Part shown: one piece after another, positions 1 through 9,833 of the stretch
Layout: each line of letters opens with the position of its first letter
Position numbering within the stretch: the stretch's first letter is position 1
Source of the DNA: Noviherbaspirillum malthae
GTDB lineage: Bacteria > Pseudomonadota > Gammaproteobacteria > Burkholderiales > Burkholderiaceae_D
Length of the DNA: 64,000 bases
Assembly (NCBI RefSeq): GCF_015352985.1
Contig: NZ_JACYXF010000006.1
Location: 1-64,000, forward strand
Reading direction: 5' to 3'
The notes under the pieces: generated by a model
Told to the model about the DNA's origin: nothing
Seen by the model: the letters and a program-made list of their open reading frames with translations, nothing else
Databases searched by the model: none
Made by a program: the position numbers and the translations under genes

Positions 1-251
1 AACTGCACCGCATAGTCCTCTAGTGGGCCAGGTGCAGCTGGGCAGGGGCGACGAGCAGTCATGGCAGCAGACCTCCTGCTACCAGCATAGACCCTCAATA
101 ATCTACTTTCAACAAAGTACCGCTAGTCGAATGGCAGCTAATCCGTCGATTCTTGAAGGTCTGGTCACCTGCTGCATAATGCTTCATGCGCAACATAGCC
201 ATGTTGCAATGATAAATCCACACGAAAAGCAAGCAGAGGAATGCAAGCATT

Positions 252-267
252 TGTGACGGCCGTCACA
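252..267. promoter_or_regulatory. CRP-type palindrome
   Basis: TGTGACGGCCGTCACA is a perfect 16-bp palindrome and matches the classical CRP core TGTGA-N6-TCACA at every defined position. Its centre is about 41.5 bp upstream of position 301, and a weak -10-like TAGAGT lies at 289-294. That is the geometry of a class II activator site for a transcript starting near 301. The match is seen in the sequence; binding and the start site are inferred. Confidence 0.5.
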
Positions 268-330
268 GTAGTGGCGGCCGCACCGGAATAGAGTTCGGCT
301 AATGACTTGTGAACGGTCGCCAAAGGTTTA

Positions 331-366
331 ACCCGCATGCCGGCCTCCCGGCATGCGGGTTTTTTT
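331..366 (+). terminator. Strong rho-independent terminator
   Basis: A perfect GC-rich stem starts with ACCCGCATGCCGG, has a 3-4 nt loop, and is followed by seven T residues on the plus strand. No coding sequence ends just upstream, so it terminates either a transcript from outside the window or a short non-coding RNA starting near the CRP-type site. Confidence 0.85.
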
Positions 367-531
367 CTTGCCCTTCAGTATCCTGATGGTCCGCAGGCAG
401 CTTCGCAGCTGCCCGAAACTTGAGCAAATCGGCATCGTTGTCATTCCGCCAAAGTTCCGCCGATCAGGCTGGCCGAGCGGTTGTTACAATCTGAACGATG
501 CATTGCATGTTCGTTAACTGAAGGTAATACC

Positions 532-1680
532 GTGACCCTGACCAGCAACGAGAATCCGAACGGCGGCGAACTGTCAGCCAACGCGAAGCGAATGCTCGAA
601 CTTCGCGAAGCCGTGCTGCAGGCATGGAGCCTGCGGCTGCGCGCAACGGTCAAGGAAGCCGAGAATCTTTCGCATCCCATCCTCATCAACACCTTTCCCT
701 GCCTGTACGACCGTATCGCGGAAGCCATTTCACCCGGACGCGCTCGCGGCGCCGAGACCGACACCAATACGGTCGCCGCTGAGCATGGCGGCGAGCGGGC
801 TCGCCTGACCAATTACAACGCCCAGGCCGTGGTCTCGGAATATCAGCTGCTGCGCTGGACTATCTTCGACGTCCTGAAGGAACACGGCGTGCAGCTGGGC
901 GGAGAGGAGTTCTCAAGCATCAATGCGTCGATCGACAACGCCATCCGCGATGCGATTAATGCCTTTGCACTGGCGCAGCTGGCATTGCGCGAGCGCTTCG
1001 TCGCCGCGCTGACGCATGATCTGCGCAATCCGCTGGCAACCGCGATGGCGGCAGCAGATCTGATCAAGCACTCCACCGATCCCGAGCAGATGAGGCCGCT
1101 GGCCGACCGCATCATGAACAACCTCGACCGCATGGACGGCATGATCCAGAATCTGCTCGATGCGATGGTGTTTCACACCGGCGAGCGTCTGAGCCTGTCC
1201 ATCGAGGCTTTCGACATGCTGGAGCTGGTACGCGAGGTGGCCGAACAGTTCGCATCCGTGCACGGCGCGCTGTTCGAGGTGCAGGGCAGTACGGTCGCCG
1301 GCTACTGGGACCGCGATGCGCTGCGGCGCTGCATTGAAAACCTGGCCGGCAATGCGGTCAAGCATGGAGCCAAGGGAAGGCCGGTGCGCTTGAGCGTTGC
1401 GGCATTGCATGAGCGGGTCGCGGTATCGGTTCACAATGAAGGGCCTCCGATCCTGCCGGAGCGGATGGAATCGGTGTTCCAGGTATTCCAGCGCGCAGTC
1501 TCGGCCAGAGAAGAAGGCAGCCGCGGCTGGGGCATCGGCCTGCCTTACGTGCGCGGCGTGGCGGAAAGCCATGGCGGCAGCGTCACGGTCGACAGCACCG
1601 CGCAGCGGGGCACCACCTTCACCATCGACATGCCGATCGACTCGCGGCCTTTTCAATACGCACCGACGCTGGCCGAGTAG
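532..1680 (+). CDS. Cytosolic sensor histidine kinase with RsbRD-like N-terminus
   Basis: A 382-residue kinase. The N-terminal ~110 residues resemble the RsbRD_N sensor domain of stress regulators. The phospho-acceptor segment THDLRNPLATA has His at about residue 162. An HATPase domain follows, with N-box ENLAGNAVKHG and G-box GWGIGLPYVRG. There are no membrane segments, so it is a soluble sensor. I chose the GTG at 532 because AAGG lies about 7 nt upstream; an in-frame TTG at 481 has no such site. No response regulator gene is adjacent, so its partner is elsewhere. The convergent neighbour is the mannonate dehydratase gene. Confidence 0.85.
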   Translation: MTLTSNENPNGGELSANAKRMLELREAVLQAWSLRLRATVKEAENLSHPILINTFPCLYDRIAEAISPGRARGAETDTNTVAAEHGGERARLTNYNAQAVVSEYQLLRWTIFDVLKEHGVQLGGEEFSSINASIDNAIRDAINAFALAQLALRERFVAALTHDLRNPLATAMAAADLIKHSTDPEQMRPLADRIMNNLDRMDGMIQNLLDAMVFHTGERLSLSIEAFDMLELVREVAEQFASVHGALFEVQGSTVAGYWDRDALRRCIENLAGNAVKHGAKGRPVRLSVAALHERVAVSVHNEGPPILPERMESVFQVFQRAVSAREEGSRGWGIGLPYVRGVAESHGGSVTVDSTAQRGTTFTIDMPIDSRPFQYAPTLAE

Positions 1681-1708
1681 GGCCGCGCGATTCAACTTCG
1701 CTGGTCAC

Positions 1709-2920
1709 TTACCAGTGCCACAGCGTGCCGTCGTGCGCCAGGCGGTTCACCGGCAGATAGGCGGGTTTGTACGGATAGCGCGCCGCCAGTTCTTCGTCGA
1801 TGTCGACGCCGTGCCCCGGCACATCGCCGGGATGCAGGAAGCCGTCCTCGAAGGTATAGGCATGCGGGAAGACCGCATCGGTTTCATCGGTATGGCGCAT
1901 GTATTCCTGGATGCCGAAATTGGGCACCCACAAATCGAAATGCAGCGCCGCGCCCATGCAGACCGGCGACAGGTCGGTCGCGCCGTGCGAACCGGTCCGC
2001 ACCTGGTACATGGCGGCGAAATCGGCAATGCGGCGCAGCTGCGTGATGCCGCCCGCATGTACGACGGTAGTGCGGATGTAGTCGATCAGCTGCTGCTGGA
2101 TCAGGTCCTTGCAATCCCAGATGGAATTGAAGATCTCGCCGACCGCCAGCGGCGTCGTGGTGTGCTGCCGGATCAGGCGGAAACTTTCCTGGTTCTCGGC
2201 CGGCGTCGCGTCTTCCATCCAGAACAGGTGATAGGGCTCCAGCGCCTTTCCCAGGCGGGCGGCTTCGATCGGCGTGAGCCGGTGATGCACGTCGTGCAGC
2301 AGATGCACTTCCGGGCCGACGGCTTCGCGCACGGCGGCAAACAGCTTGGGCGTGTGCAGCAGGTAGCGTTCGGTGCTCCAGTCATGCTCCGACGGCAGGC
2401 TGCTGTCGGCAGGTTCGTAAAACAGCGTGCCGCGTCCCACGCCGTACACCTTGTTCAGGCCGGGCACGCCCGACTGCGCGCGGATGGCCTTGTAGCCCAG
2501 GCTCTTGTAATGCAGCACCTGCTCCACCGTCTCGTCGATGTCGGCGCCGTTCGCATGGCCGTACACCATGACGCCGGTGCGGCTTCTGCCGCCGAGCAGC
2601 TGATACAGCGGCATGCCGGCCGCCTTCGCCTTGATGTCCCACAGCGCCGTATCGACCGCGGCGATGGCCGTCATCGTCACCGGCCCACGCCGCCAGTAAG
2701 CGCCGCGGTACAGGTATTGCCAGATATCCTCGATCTGATGCGCATCGCGTCCGATCAGGCAGGGAAGCACATGATCAGTCAGGTAGGAGGCTACCGACAG
2801 CTCGCGACCGTTCAGGGTCGCATCGCCGAGACCGCTGATGCCGCCGTCGGTAGTGATCTTGAGCGTGACGAAATTGCGGCCGGGCGAACAGACGATGACT
2901 TTGGCATCGATGATTTTCAT
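1709..2920 (-). CDS. manD: D-mannonate dehydratase, ManD/RspA type (enolase superfamily)
   Basis: A 403-residue enzyme, the usual length for ManD. The family converts D-mannonate to 2-keto-3-deoxy-D-gluconate with Mg2+. The N-terminal capping domain begins KIIDAKVIV, and the barrel carries family segments such as [19 protein letters not shown] and HDVHHRLTP, with acidic metal ligands at [10 protein letters not shown] and VGEIFNS. The ATG at 2920 is preceded by AGGAGACC; the longer frame to 3007 lacks such a site and runs back into the upstream gene. It lies 28 bp behind uxuB on the same strand, so the pair are consecutive steps of hexuronate breakdown. Some ManD homologues are nearly inactive, so catalysis is inferred. 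Confidence 0.88.
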   Translation of the reverse strand: MKIIDAKVIVCSPGRNFVTLKITTDGGISGLGDATLNGRELSVASYLTDHVLPCLIGRDAHQIEDIWQYLYRGAYWRRGPVTMTAIAAVDTALWDIKAKAAGMPLYQLLGGRSRTGVMVYGHANGADIDETVEQVLHYKSLGYKAIRAQSGVPGLNKVYGVGRGTLFYEPADSSLPSEHDWSTERYLLHTPKLFAAVREAVGPEVHLLHDVHHRLTPIEAARLGKALEPYHLFWMEDATPAENQESFRLIRQHTTTPLAVGEIFNSIWDCKDLIQQQLIDYIRTTVVHAGGITQLRRIADFAAMYQVRTGSHGATDLSPVCMGAALHFDLWVPNFGIQEYMRHTDETDAVFPHAYTFEDGFLHPGDVPGHGVDIDEELAARYPYKPAYLPVNRLAHDGTLWHW

Positions 2921-2948
2921 GCGGTCTCCTTGATGGCGGTATCGTCGC

Positions 2949-4418
2949 TCAAGCGGCGGCGTATTCCAGTACGGTGGCTCGGCTGCCGGCCTGCTGCAGC
3001 CGCTCAAGCGCCGCGACCAGTTCGCTGCGCAAGCGTTCGCTGCGCGGCAAGTCCTCGCCGAAGATCGAACGCATGCTCAGCAGCCGGTCGACAATATCGG
3101 ACGCATTTCCCTGTGCCGCTGCCTGCAGCTGCCGTGCCAGCGGGTCTTGTACTTGAATGGCTTGGCCATTTTCATCGGTGCCGCCGACATAACGCATCCA
3201 GGCGGCAACCGCCAGCGCGGACAGCCGCACCGGCCTGCCGGCTGCAAGGTTGTCACGAACGATCGCAAGAAAGCGCGGCGGCAGTTTCTGCGAACCGTCC
3301 ATTGCGATCTGGTGGCAGCGGTGGGGCAGGGCGGTATTGCCGAAGCGTTCGATCAGCCGCTCCTGATACGCGGCAAGGTCCTGGTCCGGCGGCATCGACA
3401 GCGTGGGCGCGGCTTCTTCCTGCATGAAGCGCCGCACCAGCCGGGCAAAGCGGGGCAGGGCGATCGCCTGGTACACGTAATCGCAGCCGCCGAGATAGCC
3501 GAGGTAGGCGAGCAGGGAATTGCTGCTGTTGAGCAGCCGCAGCTTCATGTCTTCATAAGGCTTCACATCGGCGACCAGTTGCGCGCCGCCGGCTTCCCAG
3601 CGCGGCCGTTCGGCGGCGAATGCGTCCTCGATCACCCATTGCATGAACGGTTCGCCCCAGACTGCGGCATCATCGCGCAGGCCGAGGCGCTCCTCGACCT
3701 CGTCCAGCGTCGCCGGCGTGGTGGCGGGAACGATGCGGTCCACCATGGTATCGGGAAAGGCCACATGCGCCTGGATCCAGCGTGCGGTCGCGGCATCGAC
3801 CTGCTCGGCATAGGCCAGCACGAGGCGCTTGAGCAGCTTGCCGTTGTGCTGCAGGTTGTCGCAGCAGAGCACTGTCAGCGGCCGGCCGTGCGCAAGCCGG
3901 CGCCCATGCAGGCCGGCGAACAGCGTGCCGATGGTGCTGGCGGGCAAATGCGGCGCACGCAGATCCTGCGCGATATTCGGCCGGGAAAAGTCCAGTGAAT
4001 GCGTCGCCGGATCGAGACCGTAACCCTTTTCGGTGACCGTAAGCGACACCAGTCTGATCTGCGGCGAAGCGATGAGGGCAGGCAGTCGCTGCGGGTCGGA
4101 TGGCGCATGGATGACATCGCGGACGCAGCCGACCACGCGCACGCTGCTGCCTGCCGCACTTTTGGTCAGTACGCCGTACAAGCCGTCCTGCGCGCGCAGC
4201 ATCTCGCTCACACCCGGCTGGCGCAGGCTTGCGCCGATGATGCCCCAATCGCCGTATTCGGCGGCCAGCGCTTCTTCCGTATAGACGGCCTGATGGGCGC
4301 GATGGAAGGCGCCGGTGCCGATGTGCACGATTCCGGCACGCAATGCGGCGGGGTCGTAATGCGGCCGGATTGACGATGGCAGGCGGGCCAAGGTGCTCAG
4401 CGATAACGATTGCGTCAT
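2949..4418 (-). CDS. uxuB: Mannitol dehydrogenase-family reductase, probable D-fructuronate reductase
   Basis: A 489-residue long-chain polyol dehydrogenase. The nucleotide-binding segment is [16 protein letters not shown] near residue 30, and the C-terminal helical domain has the active-site block [16 protein letters not shown]. UxuB reduces D-fructuronate to D-mannonate with NADH, which the downstream ManD-type enzyme would dehydrate. In this family the block normally reads K-x4-N-x2-H; here the His position is Asn (codon AAT), while the Lys and first Asn are kept. The start at 4418 has only a distant AAGGA, so it is less certain. Transcription diverges from the SDR gene at 4569. Confidence 0.82.
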   Translation of the reverse strand: MTQSLSLSTLARLPSSIRPHYDPAALRAGIVHIGTGAFHRAHQAVYTEEALAAEYGDWGIIGASLRQPGVSEMLRAQDGLYGVLTKSAAGSSVRVVGCVRDVIHAPSDPQRLPALIASPQIRLVSLTVTEKGYGLDPATHSLDFSRPNIAQDLRAPHLPASTIGTLFAGLHGRRLAHGRPLTVLCCDNLQHNGKLLKRLVLAYAEQVDAATARWIQAHVAFPDTMVDRIVPATTPATLDEVEERLGLRDDAAVWGEPFMQWVIEDAFAAERPRWEAGGAQLVADVKPYEDMKLRLLNSSNSLLAYLGYLGGCDYVYQAIALPRFARLVRRFMQEEAAPTLSMPPDQDLAAYQERLIERFGNTALPHRCHQIAMDGSQKLPPRFLAIVRDNLAAGRPVRLSALAVAAWMRYVGGTDENGQAIQVQDPLARQLQAAAQGNASDIVDRLLSMRSIFGEDLPRSERLRSELVAALERLQQAGSRATVLEYAAA

Positions 4419-4439
4419 GTCGGGCGTAAAAATCCTTGA

Positions 4440-5333
<894 letters not shown>

Positions 5334-5378
5334 ATAATTGAATCACTGAATACAACCTTAAACAGTCAAGGAAAACAC

Positions 5379-6245
5379 ATGAAGCTGATGCGATATGGCG
5401 CAAAAGGAAGCGAGAAGCCGGCAATCGTCGATGCCGGCGGCAAGGTGAGGGACCTGTCTTCCGTCGTGCCTGACATCACGGCAGACGTCCTGGCTCCCGA
5501 GTCGATTGCGAAGCTGGCGGCCATCGATCCGGGCAACCTGCCTGTGATCGACAATCCCGGCCGCATCGCGCCTCCTTATTCCGGCATCGGCAAGTTCATC
5601 TGCGTCGGCCTCAATTACGCCGACCATGCGGCCGAATCCAACCTGCCGGTGCCGCCGGAGCCGGTGCTGTTCATGAAGGCCAGCAGCGCCGTCATCGGCT
5701 GCAACGATCCCGTCGTGCTGCCGCAGGGATCGGTGAAGACCGACTGGGAAGTGGAACTGGGCGTGGTAATCGGCACCAAGGCGCGTTATGTGAATGAAGA
5801 GAATGCGCTCGACTACGTGGCTGGCTATTGCGTAATCAACGACATCTCCGAGCGCGAATACCAGATCGAACGCGCGGGCCAGTGGGACAAGGGCAAGGGC
5901 TGCGACACCTTCGGGCCCATCGGGCCGTGGCTGGTGACGAAAGATGAAGTTCCCGATCCGCAGAACCTCGACATGTGGCTCGAGGTCAACGGCAAGCGCT
6001 TCCAGAACGGCAGCACGCGCACCATGGTCTACAAGGTCGCGCATCTGGTCAGCTATATCAGCCGTTTCATGACCCTGTATCCGGGCGATGTGATCAGCAC
6101 CGGAACGCCGCCCGGCGTGGGCATGGGGCAGAAGCCTGCGCCGGTCTACCTGAAGGCCGGCGACGTGATGCGGCTCGGCGTCGCCGGACTCGGCGAACAG
6201 CATCAGACCGTGCATGCCTGGAATCCGGAACTGATCGACAACTGA
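5379..6245 (+). CDS. Fumarylacetoacetate hydrolase-family protein, probable 2,4-diketo-3-deoxy-acid hydrolase
   Basis: A 288-residue FAH-fold enzyme with the two-domain layout of the 'ureidoglycolate lyase'-annotated subgroup. The core starts at FICVGLNYADHAAE. The divalent-metal ligands are E-x-E in DWEVELGVV plus a later Asp, and the C-terminal block is YPGDVISTGTPPGVG. Members cleave carbon-carbon bonds in 2,4-diketo acids. It follows the KDF-dehydrogenase-like SDR by 45 bp, supporting the route diketo-deoxy acid to pyruvate plus a hydroxy acid. The database name 'ureidoglycolate lyase' is probably wrong in this context. Confidence 0.82.
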   Translation: MKLMRYGAKGSEKPAIVDAGGKVRDLSSVVPDITADVLAPESIAKLAAIDPGNLPVIDNPGRIAPPYSGIGKFICVGLNYADHAAESNLPVPPEPVLFMKASSAVIGCNDPVVLPQGSVKTDWEVELGVVIGTKARYVNEENALDYVAGYCVINDISEREYQIERAGQWDKGKGCDTFGPIGPWLVTKDEVPDPQNLDMWLEVNGKRFQNGSTRTMVYKVAHLVSYISRFMTLYPGDVISTGTPPGVGMGQKPAPVYLKAGDVMRLGVAGLGEQHQTVHAWNPELIDN

Positions 6246-6335
6246 TCATCAGTCAGGCATGGCATGGCATCGTGCGGGGCGGAGAGTGCCTGCCCCGCAT
6301 CCTCTCCTTGATTTTTCATGCGGCGAGAGAGACTC

Positions 6336-7061
6336 ATGGCGGAAATTGATTTCGGACTGGCTGGAAAATCGGTACTGGTTGTCGGCGGTACCAGCGGCAT
6401 CGGCGCCGGCATCGCTGCGGCATTCGCCGGGCAGGGCGCGCAGGTGAAGGCCACCGGCGCCACCGAACGTGAAGTGGAGGCTGCCGCTAGTGGCAGCATG
6501 GATGTGCGTCTGCTCGACGTGCGTGACGGCGGCGCGGTGGAGCAGCTGATTGCCGGTTTCGACAGGCTGGATGTCGTGGTCAACTGCGCCGGCATCATCC
6601 GGCGCAATGCCGAGCATGATCCTGACGCGTTCGCCGAAGTGGTCGACATCAATCTCAACGGCAGCATGCGGGTCTGCGCAGCGGCGCGTTCCCTGCTCAG
6701 GCAATCGAAGGGCTGCATCGTCAATACCGCGTCGATGCTGTCGTATTTCGGCGGCGGCCTGGTGCCCGGCTACAGCGCCAGCAAGGGCGGCGTCATGCAG
6801 CTGACCAAGTCGCTGGCGATCGCTTATGCGGAAGACGGCATCCGCGTCAATGCGGTGGCCCCGGGATGGATCGCCACGCCGCTGACGCAGGCGCTGCAGG
6901 ATGATGAAGGCCGCAGCAGGCAGATACTCGACCGCACGCCGCTGCGGCGCTGGGGCACGCCGGCCGATGTGGCGGCGCCGGTACTGTTCCTGGCCAGCGA
7001 TGCGGCGCGTTTCATCACCGGTGCGATCCTGCCGGTCGACGGCGGCTATCTCGTTGCCTGA
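6336..7061 (+). CDS. SDR family oxidoreductase
   Basis: A 241-residue classical SDR. It has Rossmann motif VVGGTSGIG, NCAGI in the central strand, catalytic YSASKGG, and the typical end FITGAILPVDGGY. The ATG at 6336 follows a GAGAGAG tract. It is the last gene of the plus-strand sugar-acid group, 90 bp after the FAH hydrolase, and a bidirectional terminator lies about 30 bp past its stop. Its role could be oxidation of the primary sugar or lactone, or a second keto-acid step; the sequence alone does not fix the substrate. Confidence 0.78.
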   Translation: MAEIDFGLAGKSVLVVGGTSGIGAGIAAAFAGQGAQVKATGATEREVEAAASGSMDVRLLDVRDGGAVEQLIAGFDRLDVVVNCAGIIRRNAEHDPDAFAEVVDINLNGSMRVCAAARSLLRQSKGCIVNTASMLSYFGGGLVPGYSASKGGVMQLTKSLAIAYAEDGIRVNAVAPGWIATPLTQALQDDEGRSRQILDRTPLRRWGTPADVAAPVLFLASDAARFITGAILPVDGGYLVA

Positions 7062-7092
7062 AAGAGCGAGTTAACCTCGCTCCGCAAACGAA

Positions 7093-7119
7093 AACGCCCC
7101 TTGTTGCAGGGGCGTTCTT
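7093..7119. terminator. Bidirectional terminator
   Basis: AACGCCCC and GGGGCGTT form an 8-bp stem around an 8-nt loop. T-rich sequence follows on plus, and TTTTCGTTT follows on the minus strand. It separates the convergent SDR and BON genes. A second stem, GAAGCCGGC/GCCGGCTTC at 7138-7161, lies just downstream. Confidence 0.75.
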
Positions 7120-7181
7120 GCTACGGGTTGCTCACATGAAGCCGGCTTGCATGCCGGCTTCGCATGAAGCTGTCGTCGGGC

Positions 7182-7508
7182 TTAGCCAGTGACGATCAGC
7201 TGGTTGTCGACCGACTTGACGCCGGCAACATCCTTGACGATGGCATCGACCTTGCGGCGCAGTGCCAGCGACTTGATTTCACCCTTCAGGCGCACGGCGC
7301 CCTGAGCGCTGGTGACATCGATCTTGGCATCCTTCAGATCGGCATCAGCCGCCAGCGAGCTCTTGATCTTGCTGACGATGGCAGCGTCGTCAGTGGCGGC
7401 GCTGGTTTGCTGCGAGGCACTTGAACCTGCACCCGATTTGTTCATGCCGGCACAGCCTGCGAGCACTGCGGCGGACAATACGAGAGCGAGTAGTTTGATA
7501 TTTTTCAT
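7182..7508 (-). CDS. BON-domain lipoprotein
   Basis: A 108-residue exported protein. The signal peptide MKNIKLLALVLSAAVLAGC ends in the lipobox LAGC, so it should be lipidated at Cys19. One BON domain (about residues 42-107) follows, with the segment GAVRLKGEIKS. BON proteins (OsmY/DolP relatives) bind phospholipid and support envelope integrity under stress. The ATG at 7508 has a GAGAGAC tract upstream; the longer frame to 7574 would place extra residues before the signal peptide. It is monocistronic and convergent with the sugar-acid cluster. Confidence 0.85.
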   Translation of the reverse strand: MKNIKLLALVLSAAVLAGCAGMNKSGAGSSASQQTSAATDDAAIVSKIKSSLAADADLKDAKIDVTSAQGAVRLKGEIKSLALRRKVDAIVKDVAGVKSVDNQLIVTG

Positions 7509-7644
7509 AGAGTGTCTCTCTTTCTTGGTGGGACCGTTGACATTGGGAAGCGGTCTGATAGCTGTCCCAGCCATCAGACACCGATATAAAGCGCCTTCAG
7601 CCTAGCCGGCAAGCCGGAGCGTTGCCGTTTACGCTGAAAACACT

Positions 7645-8625
7645 CTAGTCTAACTTGATATTGGCATCCGAGATAACTTTAGCCCAGTTTGCGATCTCGG
7701 TCTTCATCCATGCGCCGAATTCTTCGGGGCTGTTGGTCTGTGCTTCGGCGCCCAGCGCCGTCATCTTTTCACGCACGTCCGACATCCTGACGATGGCGGC
7801 CATTTCCTTGTTGAGCTTGTCGATGATGGGCTTCGGCGTGCCTGCCGGCGCCATCACGCCCTGCCAGCTGCCGGTGACGAAGCCCGGGATGATTTCACTG
7901 ACCGTGGGTACGTCGGGCAGCTGCGGCAGCCGCTTGGCGCTCGATACCGCGAGGAGCTTGATCTTGCCGGCCTTGACGTGCGGATAGGTGGCGACCATGC
8001 CGTTCATGGTCACGTCGATCTGGCCGCCGATCAGGTCGTTGAGCGCCTGGGCGCCGCCGCGATAGGGGACGTAGCCCCAGTCGGTACCGGTTTTCTGCGC
8101 GAACAGCACGCCGGCCAGATGCGTGGCGCTGCCGGTTCCTGCCGCGGCGGCGAAATTCAGCTTGCCCTTGTGGGTCTTGCTGTAATTGACCAGTTCGGTC
8201 TGCGTCTTGACCGGCAGCGAATTGCTGGTCACCAGCAGGTGCGGCGAATAGGCCAGCATGGTGACCGGCACGAGATCCTTGACCGGGTTGAACGGCAGCT
8301 TCGGATAGAGCGTGGGGCTGAGCGTGAGGTTGCCCATGTCCATCAGCAGCAGGGTGTAGCCGTCCGGATCGGATTTGGCCACCGAATCGGCGCCGATGTT
8401 GCCGTTGGCGCCGCTCCGGTTGTCGATCACCACCGGCTGGCCCCAGGCTGCGGTCAGCTTCTGGCCGACCAGGCGCGCCAGCACGTCGGAAGTACCGCCT
8501 GCAGGGAAGGGCACGACGATCTTGATGCTTTTCTTCGGATAGTCCGCGGCGCTCTGGGCAGCGGCCGGCGCGGTAAGCGCGGCGCCGAAACATGCGGCCA
8601 ACGCAAGGGAAATGAGCTTTTTCAT
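7645..8625 (-). CDS. Bug/TTT-family periplasmic solute-binding receptor
   Basis: A 326-residue tripartite tricarboxylate transporter receptor. A Sec signal peptide (MKKLISLALAACFGAALTAP...) precedes the Bug core: YPKKSIKIVVPFPAGGTSD, then VIDNRSGANGNIGAD. Bug proteins bind carboxylates or other small acids in the periplasm. No TctA/TctB membrane genes are nearby, so it is an orphan receptor. The ATG at 8625 is preceded by GGAGACC. Its upstream region contains a TATAAT box and an ATACA/TGTAT repeat. The ligand cannot be predicted. Confidence 0.88.
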   Translation of the reverse strand: MKKLISLALAACFGAALTAPAAAQSAADYPKKSIKIVVPFPAGGTSDVLARLVGQKLTAAWGQPVVIDNRSGANGNIGADSVAKSDPDGYTLLLMDMGNLTLSPTLYPKLPFNPVKDLVPVTMLAYSPHLLVTSNSLPVKTQTELVNYSKTHKGKLNFAAAAGTGSATHLAGVLFAQKTGTDWGYVPYRGGAQALNDLIGGQIDVTMNGMVATYPHVKAGKIKLLAVSSAKRLPQLPDVPTVSEIIPGFVTGSWQGVMAPAGTPKPIIDKLNKEMAAIVRMSDVREKMTALGAEAQTNSPEEFGAWMKTEIANWAKVISDANIKLD

Positions 8626-8963
8626 ACGGTCTCCAGATCTTCTATAGGCAACAGGCTTGCCGCGTGCCTGACGGGAATGGGCGAATGGCGCGTCCAAGCG
8701 CGGCTAACGGGCCGGGACGCTCGTACACGCTAAACATTATACATGTGGGAGTGCTTGTATGATGTCTAAACTTTCATGATCGGTCTGTTGCTTCGCAAAC
8801 CGTCTCCGGATCATCGGTGAAATGAAAGAAATGCAACTTTTCCCGTTGCAATCCACCGTAACAGAAGCGGCCAGCGGCAGCGGAAAAGCGAAACTTGCAA
8901 GCTGCCTGCGCTCCGGAGCGGTAAAATGTCGCCTTTTTGCTGGTCTAAGAGGAACGGAAACAA
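8626..8963. other. Divergent intergenic region, Bug receptor / fpr
   Basis: This 338-bp gap holds the promoters of two divergent genes. On the minus strand a consensus -10 TATAAT (complement of 8736-8741) lies about 110 bp upstream of the Bug gene. An inverted repeat, ATACA(8739-8743)-N12-TGTAT(8756-8760), overlaps it and looks like a repressor operator. On plus, TAAAAT at 8922-8927 is a possible -10 for fpr. No gene is visible. Confidence 0.45.
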
Positions 8964-9737
8964 ATGAGTGCCCTGCACGAAGAACGCGTCCTGAGTGTCC
9001 ATCACTGGACGGATCGTCTTTTCACCTTCACCACCACGCGCGACCCGGCGCTGCGCTTTTCCAACGGCCATTTCACGATGATCGGCCTGCGCGTCGAGGG
9101 CAAGCCCCTGCTGCGCGCCTACAGCATCGTCAGCGCCAACTACGAGGATCACCTCGAATTCCTGAGCATCAAGGTGCCGGAAGGTCCGCTGACATCACGC
9201 CTGCAGCATATCAAGGTCGGCGACACCATCATCGTCGGCCGCAAGCCGACGGGTACGCTGCTGATCGATTACCTTCTGCCCGGCCGCCGCCTTTACCTGC
9301 TGTCGACCGGCACCGGCCTGGCACCGTTCATGAGCATCATCCGCGATCCGGAAACCTACGAGAAATTCGAACAGGTGGTGCTGGTGCATGGCGTACGCCA
9401 GGTGGACGAACTGGCCTACCACGACGTGCTGATGGAGCACCTGCCCAACCATGAATTCCTCGGCGAACTGGTGACGAGCAAGCTGCGCTACTACCCGACC
9501 GTGACGCGCGAGCAGTACAAGAACATGGGCCGTATCACCGACCTCATCAGCAGCGGGAAGCTGTGCACCGATCTCGGTACCCCACCGCTGAACGCAAAGG
9601 AAGACCGCGTGATGATCTGCGGCAGCCCGGCCATGCTGCGCGACCTCAAGCGCATGCTGGAAGAAGGTGGCTTCAAGGAAGGCAATACTTCGACTCCGGG
9701 CGACTTCGTGATCGAGCGCGCCTTCGCAGAACAGTAA
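8964..9737 (+). CDS. fpr: Ferredoxin-NADP(+) reductase
   Basis: A 257-residue FAD enzyme, the normal length for bacterial Fpr. It moves electrons between NADPH and ferredoxin or flavodoxin and is often linked to oxidative stress and Fe-S repair. The FAD-binding motif is RAYSIVSANYED near residue 53. The NADP domain begins LLSTGTGLAPFMSIIRDP, and the C-terminus ends FVIERAFAEQ as in subclass IA proteins. GAGGAA precedes the ATG at 8964 at normal spacing. It is a single gene, convergent with the AraC-type regulator. Confidence 0.93.
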   Translation: MSALHEERVLSVHHWTDRLFTFTTTRDPALRFSNGHFTMIGLRVEGKPLLRAYSIVSANYEDHLEFLSIKVPEGPLTSRLQHIKVGDTIIVGRKPTGTLLIDYLLPGRRLYLLSTGTGLAPFMSIIRDPETYEKFEQVVLVHGVRQVDELAYHDVLMEHLPNHEFLGELVTSKLRYYPTVTREQYKNMGRITDLISSGKLCTDLGTPPLNAKEDRVMICGSPAMLRDLKRMLEEGGFKEGNTSTPGDFVIERAFAEQ

Positions 9738-9833
9738 TCTGGACCTGCGTTCCTCGATCCGAACGGCCGGCACCGGGATCGCGGCCGGCGTTCGTTCGCC
9801 GGTCTGGCTGGCTGAAGCCGCAAGCTACCGGGC

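Larger units (their letters stand above)
1..531. other. Gene-free 5' region
   Basis: No convincing coding sequence is visible. A 77-codon open frame at 23-256 lacks a ribosome-binding site and protein-like composition. The stretch holds a 16-bp palindrome of CRP type (252-267) and a strong terminator (331-366), described separately, and then the leader of the histidine kinase gene that starts at 532. Confidence 0.6.

Noticed and set aside
1397..3427. 676-codon plus-strand open frame
   Set aside because: It overlaps the kinase end and runs antisense to manD and uxuB; those genes are well supported.
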